A stretch of DNA of 64,000 bases from Diphasiastrum complanatum (lineage: Eukaryota > Streptophyta > Lycopodiopsida > Lycopodiales > Lycopodiaceae), in the NCBI GenBank assembly GCA_029204225.1, contig MU832569.1, forward strand, positions 1 to 64,000. Direction: 5' to 3'. The notes below the pieces were generated by a model, which was not told the DNA's origin, ran no database searches, and saw nothing but the letters and a program-made list of their open reading frames with translations. This document shows positions 58,001 through 64,000 of this stretch, in pieces (within the stretch, counting starts at the first letter, position 1; each line of letters starts with the position of its first letter). The translations under genes and the position numbers were made by a program.

Positions 58001-59948
58001 AAGCAAAAATTCAATCTTTTCCTGCTAGGTCATGTGACTGGCACTGGCTGCTAAGTAACTGATGCTCAGCAGATGTATCACCCAGTTAATGCTAGACGTT
58101 GAGCCCAAACTTCAAAGATAGCACCCATTAGCTTAGCGAATAAAAAGTGGTCATTTTGAGCTCCTAGGAAAAAAATATATATCAACCCATAGTAACAATA
58201 GTAACATAATTTCATGATTCTTCCTATGATCAGTCATAACTTAAGAGACATGGAGCTTTTTGACAGTAATATAGAGTCAATAGCTGAGTTACATAAGAGA
58301 TTAGTAGGACCACCTTGCACAAATATGAAAGCCACTTTTAAAAAGTTTCATTACCTGTAAAGCAGCAAGTTGACTGTCAGAAACAGGCAAACCGCCCAGA
58401 TCAAGGTAAGTTAGATTTGGTAGCATGGATAGTCTCGCTACTCCTACAGGTCCAACCCCTGTTTCAGATAGCCCCAACTTGGTCAAGCTGATCAGACACA
58501 GTAAATGCTCCAATCCTTCATCTGTTACTTTTGCACATCGAGAAAGCTCCAGTGCTTCTAGCTGCCTCAAGCCTGCAATTGGCTAGTAAAAAAAAAAGCG
58601 TTAACTTTTGATCTATCTTTGTAGAACAAACTTGCTCCCCAGCAAAAACGACAGATTGACCAAATATAGAGTCAAGGATATGTGGACTATAATGAAGAAA
58701 GAGTATATATAATGGAAAAACTAATCAACAGAGGTCAAATTTACAAGAATTAAAAGTTGCAAATGCACTCCTTTATCAAAGAAAAACTTTACTATCAGAA
58801 CCATATAGATTGCATCATCAAATGTTATAAAATCACAGAGAACGGCAAACTAGTGAAACAATTTTGACATATGCACAATAACGTTTATGCTCAATGACCT
58901 TAAAGACTGTGTAAGCCCTTGGCTTCTTTGAAACTTCCACTTGATGGAGTAGCCACTAACATGTATTGCTTCAGAGCAAGTGCATCAAAACTATTTGGGA
59001 ATATCTTATTTCAAAATTCCGATCACTGTGCATGTTTGGGTGGCTAACAAAAACAAGCTTGCCAGGGATGGTGCATTCTTGAGATTATCCAGAGATGGCA
59101 ACTTATTCATCTGTAATCCTGATCAAACAACTGTCTGGATGAGTGGTACAAGTGGAATGAACATCACCTCAATGCTGATGGAAGAAAGCGGGAATCTTAT
59201 TCTCGCCCACATCACAGGGAGAGCAATATGGCAAAGCTTCGATCACCCCACAGATACTTGATACCAGCAAGACATAATACCAACAACCATTACAAACCAG
59301 ACATCTCTTAACCTTCATAAAATCACTCAAAAAATAAGTAACACTGAAATGTGCCTGAAAGTGGCCAGATTGCTCCATTGTTCAAAGACTTGCAATCAGC
59401 CAATCGCAAAGCTCTTAAATGACCAAATCCTCCCAAATAAGCCAACCATTCAGCATCAACACCTGGGTCACCAGATAAATTGACCTCCTCCACGCTTTGT
59501 TGAAATAGCCTGTTTAAACAAAAGAATAACAAGGACAATCAGTAATACTAGAGAAACAGGCAATGCCAACTATTTTCACTATCCCCAAGCATCCTAGAGT
59601 TTGTAACTATGAAATAGATATTCTCCTAGAGTGATAATACAACTGCATAAGTATCAAACACTCCAGATTCATGCCAGCTGGCTCCAGATTTGTTAGCATA
59701 AGATCAGTCACATGCTCGCATAAAATAGGGACATACTCTAGTAATGGAGCTGATAATAAATGATTGTGATAAAGCTGGTGAAGTAAAGGTTCTGCTAAAT
59801 GAGCAGGCATTCTTTCAAGTGTACGCCTCTGCCTTCGCCAAGCATTGACATTTTGCTTGCTCTGACACGCCACTTTCAGGCACATATTTACCAGCACTCC
59901 TCTATCATTGTCTCTCTGAGGAATTTCCCAGCAAATGCCTCCATTCAT
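52088..59948 (-). CDS. Leucine-rich-repeat (RNI-like) protein, complete, five exons
   Basis: Exons: 59948-59737, 59509-59355, 58572-58355, 54402-53790, 52713-52088. Joined phases are consistent throughout and give 607 residues without a stop. The N-terminal ~70 residues (VNMCLKVACQSK, WRRQRRTLERMPAHLAEPLL) are alpha-helical. LRRs of the RNI type fill about residues 75-520, for example LEALELSRCAKVTDEGLEHL, LTHLDLWGTKISNNGACYL and LQKLDLSSTGATDAVM. The closing block PPPMLQELDVTDCWLLTK to RHELV ends at 526, and an 81-residue basic/Ser-rich tail follows. Layout, length and wording match the plant single-copy LRR family of Arabidopsis At4g23840, whose function is not established to my knowledge. 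No signal peptide, kinase or F-box is visible. The protein is probably a cytosolic or nuclear binding scaffold (inference). Confidence 0.9.
53215..53340. repeat. GGAAC/AGGAATAGGAAC-rich degenerate tandem tract
   Basis: Repeated AGGAATAGGAAC and GGAACTTA motifs within LRR intron 4. A nearby near-perfect hairpin, CCGTCCCCTAGG/CCTAGGGACGG, sits at 53442-53466. The tract resembles the subterminal motifs of the hAT-like MITE, but clear ends are not found. Confidence 0.5.
53587..53757. repeat. 85-bp tandem duplication in LRR intron 4
   Basis: Two copies of an 85-bp unit (AATAACAAACTACAAAG... to CCACCCTAAA) at 53587-53671 and 53672-53757. They differ at a handful of positions and one T-run length, so the duplication is recent. 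Confidence 0.95.
54403..57136 (-). other. LRR intron 3, distal part
   Basis: Part of a 3,952-bp intron, AT-rich. At about 56325-56480 there are two near-identical ~80-bp units (ATAGATATACATTCTCCxACC...GCCTGTTGA). No gene is recognised. Confidence 0.55.
57137..57615. mobile_element. hAT-like MITE
   Basis: 479 bp bounded by an exact 8-bp direct repeat CTATGGGT (57129-57136 and 57616-57623). The ends are inverted: CATAGAAC at the left and, read inward from the right, CATAGAAT. Subterminal GGTTC/GAACC motifs are repeated in both orientations, and ATTAATTAATT tracts lie symmetrically at 57251-57277 and 57482-57507. There is no coding capacity. An 8-bp target duplication with short terminal inverted repeats is the hAT signature. 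Confidence 0.8.
58980..59268 (+). pseudogene. Bulb-type (G-type) lectin domain fragment, antisense in LRR intron 2
   Basis: The plus-strand frame reads LGISYFKIPITVHVWVANKN, then LRLSRDGNLFICNPDQTTVW and ESGNLILAHITGRAIWQSFD ending HPTDT-stop. This is the B_lectin half of S-domain receptor-like kinases (LGIWY...VWVANR..., W.SFD.PTDT.LPGQ). The fragment covers under one domain, ends in a stop where LPGQ should follow, and lacks signal peptide, PAN and kinase parts. It is a transposed gene fragment. Confidence 0.8.
59353..59354 (-). other. Probable GC splice donor of LRR intron 2
   Basis: Exon 2 ends CTTTCAG and the next bases are GCACAT. The only phase that joins WPLS-G to LRQLEALELS of exon 3 uses this GC donor with acceptor TTGCAG (58573). 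The nearest GT, ten bases further, would break the frame. Confidence 0.7.
59737..59948 (-). CDS. LRR gene exon 1
   Basis: ATG at 59948 (MNGGICWEIPQRDNDRG) opens 70 codons plus 2 nt and ends CTAGA at donor GTATGT (59736). The split Glu codon GA|G joins exon 2 to read PLLELFQQSVEEVNLSG, exactly the family pattern. Reading through the donor gives a longer open frame to 59607, but that breaks the match. Confidence 0.85.
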
Positions 59949-61980
59949 GCTGTAAAAAACTGCTGCAGATTATCCAACTAAATAGAGTAGATTACAGAAG
60001 ATATGGGAAGACCTTGAATGTGCAGAAAAGTAGCTTTCACAGGTGCAAAGGGTTCTCAAGATGGGGATAGAGCTAATAAAATAGATCCAAACGGGTTAGA
60101 TGATGCTTATTACTATCTTCTCACACAACACAGAAAAATGACTAGACAGTTGGAAGCCTTGCAACACAATTGCAACTCTCAAATAGATTGTGCAATGAAA
60201 TTTGGTAACTTTCAGACCAAACCTAGCTAATTAACGCAATGCAGATGAAAGGAAGTTCAGCTAGCTTCATCTAAGCACAAACGATTACCCAGAAGCCTTC
60301 TATCATGAAAGGTATTTGATAAATAAGATAATCTGGCTTTTCAGCAGTGAGCTATTAGGAGGTGGGAGCAACTGGCCCTCCCTCCCACTGTCAATGGTGG
60401 AGACTCTACCATGCAACCAATCTAAATGCAACACGTTGTGGAAGAAGCGGTGTTATGGAGAAAATGGTTGCAAGCCCAAAAAACGCTTGCAAACCCCATA
60501 TTCACACCTGCAGGCTATAGTAGTGGCTCTTAAAGCACTGCATTGGGAGTGGAGTGGCTTTCCCCCTGTGCTTGTACTTTTAAACTCGCTACACAGGGAA
60601 TGCGTTCAGCCAGCCCCTTCTTTGGGTTATCGTGGCATAGATGAATGACTGATTGACAATGAACCAGGGCCGAAAACCACAGAGTGCTTTAGAGATGTAA
60701 GGCGCCCACAGACCACCACCATATCCACTCTTTCCTAAAGTTTTGCAACCTATAGAACCCTAAGCCCTGCACTTGGCAAACATTTGTAGGAACTTCTTGG
60801 AAACAGTGTCCACTCTTTGCTATGGCTTGCTTGCATAATGCAGCCTGTAGAATCCTGTAACTTTGCACTTCACAAAGGTGGTTTTAGGGCGGGATCTATT
60901 GGTAACAAACCGGCTGCTTCGAATTCTAAGTGTTTGAACGTCCAAAAGTTGCAGTCAATGATATTCGCACAAATATCACATACGTTTGTGGATCAACTTC
61001 AATAGGCCTTATGCACCTATTGTCATCTACGGATTTCCAGTTTTAGACAAGAATGCAATCCTCTTTGCAAACTGATCAGAGAAATAATAATCTTGTCTTA
61101 AGGTCATAGGCCTTGCAAGTGTAAACAACAAGCAACGAACTATCAAATCATCAACTTTTGAAGTGCTATCTTGATGAGGTGGGGAAATGTTCTTATTGAT
61201 TCTATGGAACAAGATTCAACCTGTACAACATGTCCAATGGAGCCATGTGTTGCAAAATTCAACAATGCGGGTGTATTGCCCAAGTCAAAGTATCATGTTT
61301 AAGAGCTCTTCTTTGGCCATGCTCAGAAAACTTCCATCAATTGCTGCATTATTGATAAAACTGTCCTAGAAAAAAAACGATGGGAAATTTGAACCCACTA
61401 GTTGGGCAATTTGTTGGTTCTCCCCATATTGAAGTTGCAGAAACAGATCATAAAAAGTACACCCTGAGGGAAGGTGCCAACCTGCTCTAACAGGCTCATA
61501 AACTTGGAGCCCTGCGAATGTGCAAATATGCAGATGGTTCAGACCTGAGTTCAGCCAAAATGTAGCCATTATATCTGCCCCTAAAGGTATTCTGAAATGT
61601 CTTGAAATATCGTTAGTTAAAGGTTAGCCTTATGGAATGTTGGTGCCTTGTGTCAGACTACTATATTAGTATGTACACATAAATTACCACCTTACACCTT
61701 TTTGGATTGATCTGATTTCATCATTGCTTGACTAATTTGGCAGCACTGATTGACTAATCATTTATCGTATTTAACAAAGGTCACAGGCCCATAATACGTA
61801 TAGGCCGCCTCCGTTAAACCATTTTTATTGATATGATTTTACTTTACCAGTGCCATCTCGATCAGAGCTCTGCTTATAAGTTATGTGAGTGTGCAGATTC
61901 GGCAGCATTAATTGAGTACACTTTTATTGTATTTAACATAGGTCACAATCCCACAATACTCGTACACCGCCTCTGTTTGA
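59949..61980. other. Upstream of the LRR gene; no recognised gene
   Basis: Several short open frames with no family similarity that I can see. Two ~80-bp diverged repeats of GTATTTAACA(A/T)AGGTCACA... with ...CGCCTC(C/T)GTT lie at about 61735-61820 and 61900-61985. The first few hundred bases should include the LRR promoter, but no convincing TATA box can be assigned. Confidence 0.45.
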
Positions 61981-61990
61981 AAAAATTACT

Positions 61991-62642
61991 ATGCAGCAAC
62001 AATGTCTGAAGCCATCTGGTTGTTTCTCTTGGGCTGCCAGCACACAAGGGAGAAAAAAACCCTCTGTTTCAAGAAGAGGTACTTACCAAGACGGCGGTGA
62101 TAGAAGGAGACAGCAGATATGTTACTACTGCAACAATGTCAGAAATTTTCCAAAAGATTGTCCCAAGAAACATGAAGATTATAAGGGGCTAATGTAGGCA
62201 AATGTTGCTGAAGCAGATGAAAAGGCAGACACGACCACACTTATGGATGTTTCTCTTTCAAGAGAAAAGGAGGGTGAATCAGAACCAAGAAACTGACGTT
62301 TTGCAGGCTCCAGAGGGAAGAAGTCCCACTTCGTCATTAGATGAAAGATGGTACTTAGACTCAGCAATAAGCTCACACATGATCTTTGAAAGATCTGCTT
62401 TCATAACATTCAAGACCTTGGAACCTGGAAAGGATGTGGAGGGAGACAAAGGCGTACTCAAGGGCATTAGATTGGTAAGTTTCATTTTAATTAGGAGACA
62501 GTCACAGGATCAGAAAGATTTTCTATATGCCAAAACTAGCAAAGAACTTGCTATAAATAAGTATCATGACAGACATGGAAAGGAAATCAGATCATTGAAC
62601 TCAGGCTGCTTGATTGAGAAAAATGGGGAAATAGTTGGATAA
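61991..62642 (+). pseudogene. Copia gag/protease remnant
   Basis: The plus-strand frame has ICYYCNNVRNFPKDCPKK, a CCHC knuckle in which Gly and His are both Asn, then in the next frame ERWYLDSAISSHMIFERSAF, the copia protease block WYLDSGASSHM with Gly to Ala and Ala to Ile. KISKELAINKYHDR-like sequence follows, and then the match ends. It is non-functional. Confidence 0.78.
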
Positions 62643-62867
62643 AACCCAATATGGTGGACTGTACCAACTACTAAAAAGAAGTGACAACCCACATTTGGGC
62701 GCGCACATTGCAATGGCCAGAATGATGATATCATGTGATCAGTTTCACTAGTACTTGTCCTGTGTGGTACTTTTAAGAATATTAAAACAATCTATGTGTA
62801 TAAAAGTATTCATGTATCAGCACTAAATCTAGAGGTTATTCAGATGATTATGGCAAGGATGATAAAA

Positions 62868-62870
<3 letters not shown>

Positions 62871-62955
<85 letters not shown>
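62871..62955. repeat. (CT)n microsatellite abutting LINE piece 3
   Basis: About 85 bases of uninterrupted CT repeat. LINE coding sequence (LFTGPIFSMRHAATARLGKR) begins within a few bases of its end. Confidence 0.97.
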
Positions 62956-62956
<1 letters not shown>

Positions 62957-62957
<1 letters not shown>

Positions 62958-63950
62958 ATGCTGTTTACTGGACCTATATTCAGCATGAGACATGCAGCTA
63001 CTGCTCGACTTGGGAAAAGACATGCTTCCCTCCTCCAGTTACAATGTCTTTGCTTCCATAAGTTCATTTGAGATAGCCCGAGTAACTTCAAGCTCTTTGA
63101 TACGCTTGTCACCCCCCACAGCCTTATATGCAGCAGAAGCATGATTGATGTACAGGTCTCAGCTCATCAGACTGAGCTAGTATCTCACGACTATAGAGTG
63201 CTTTGTTATCATGTATGATACGATCGAAGCCCTCCGTTCCGCATCAGATTATTTTTATTGAGTATCCAGTTCCACCTCTACAGCTTGGTGCCATTTTTCT
63301 GCTTGTCACATATATCTAGCGACTCCAGCTGTTTCCAGCTTCTTGGCAGAGATAAACACAAGTAGCACTCACTTCCACTCAATAGCTTCATGATAAGGGT
63401 TATCGGTTGTCATGGTTCTCTCAAGACATCTCACCTCCTCCAAACATTTCTATCACTAACCTCCCTTTGGGTACTCAACAATTTCTTAAATTTTTTTTTT
63501 TTATCGAGCATATCTTGAACGAGTTTGATAGGGTCGATTAAGGGTCAAACCCAATTACGAACTCATTTTTTAAGTTGGATAAAGCCATGCTCCCTATTTT
63601 GCCACATTCTTTGGTTTTTGTAATATCTCATGGTCTCAGGTTCATACTTGGTTAGCTTTGTAATTCTTCACACTAGGTTGGGATTGAGACTGGACAGGGT
63701 ATTCCAAGAGAGAAGAGGGTCTGTCAGTTATGTCCCTTGGGTGAGGTGGAATTCGAGGAAAACTTCATCTTCAGATGCCCTGAGCTGAGGATGCATGACA
63801 CAGCATTCCATCAGTCGGTGCTCCATGGAGGCCAAGATTTGGGGATCACTTTGTGCCGCAAAAGAGTAGAGATGGATTGAGAATTTGCTGACTGTGTTAG
63901 GAATTGAGGAAGGGTACTTGATTCTTTAGGGCGACAAGCAAGGGTGCATT
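62957..63950 (+). mobile_element. LINE-type retrotransposon, copy 3 (3' part only)
   Basis: LFTGPIFSMRHAATARLGKR aligns with the post-YADD region of copies 1 and 2 ([18 protein letters not shown]). Degraded versions of TALYAAEAW and ISRL...MIRSKPS follow. REKRVCQLCPLGEVEFEENF, then FRCPEL (about 63705-63785), is the same C-terminal Cys motif as in copy 1, here complete with its third Cys. The piece reaches nearly to the window end. Confidence 0.82.
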
Positions 63951-64000
63951 TTTTTCAGCCGAAATGTTGGATTTTATAAAAGAAGAAAACACATTGCTCT

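Noticed and set aside
62829-63023. Arg/Glu-repeat frame over the microsatellite
   Set aside because: It is translation of the (CT)n tract, not a gene.

Overview
The window reads as nuclear DNA of a land plant, and the long, repeat-packed introns suggest a seed-free plant, most likely a fern. This is inference, because no species marker is visible. Two host genes can be reconstructed exon by exon, both on the minus strand. Almost everything else is retrotransposon sequence in various stages of decay. I see no rRNA, tRNA or organelle genes.

Positions 653-20738 hold the 5' two-thirds of a plastid-type 2-isopropylmalate synthase gene (leucine biosynthesis). Nine exons with matching splice phases are visible, and the gene runs off the left edge. 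Its first intron is 15.1 kb. That intron contains a Ty1/copia element with both LTRs (5525-10891), a roughly 1.6-kb inverted repeat whose arms carry a SNF2/CLSY-like helicase fragment (about 12.7-14.4 kb), and two pieces of a non-LTR (LINE) element (15.5-18.7 kb). As sequenced, the gene has a +1 frameshift with an in-frame TGA in exon 5 and a second +1 shift in exon 8.

Positions 21.5-37.4 kb are a retrotransposon patchwork: an LTR-like block, a minus-strand copia fragment, plus-strand copia fragments of two families, a higher-order minisatellite of about 40-bp units (30.2-30.9 kb), and a nearly full-length copia element (31002 to about 36692) with a ~1.05-kb 5' LTR. Positions 37997-46102 are a Ty3/gypsy element on the minus strand with a TGGCGTCGTTGCG-type primer site. 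Its reverse transcriptase stops early, and the place of RT core, RNase H and integrase is taken by about 3 kb carrying an unrecognised accessory reading frame with a coiled coil. Positions 46.1-52.1 kb are AT-rich, with one degraded gypsy gag fragment.

Positions 52088-59948 hold a complete five-exon gene for a ~607-residue leucine-rich-repeat protein resembling the single-copy plant family of Arabidopsis At4g23840. One of its introns appears to use a GC donor. Its third intron contains a 479-bp hAT-like MITE with an exact 8-bp target duplication, and its second intron contains an antisense fragment of a bulb-type (G-type) lectin domain. The right end (62.0-64.0 kb) has a copia gag/protease remnant, a long (CT)n tract and a third LINE fragment.

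The points most worth following up are the inverted repeat built from a SNF2/CLSY-like helicase fragment, the gypsy accessory reading frame, the frameshifts in the leucine-pathway gene, the PIP-box-like motif in the LINE tail, and the repeated junction of (CT)n tracts with LINE pieces.
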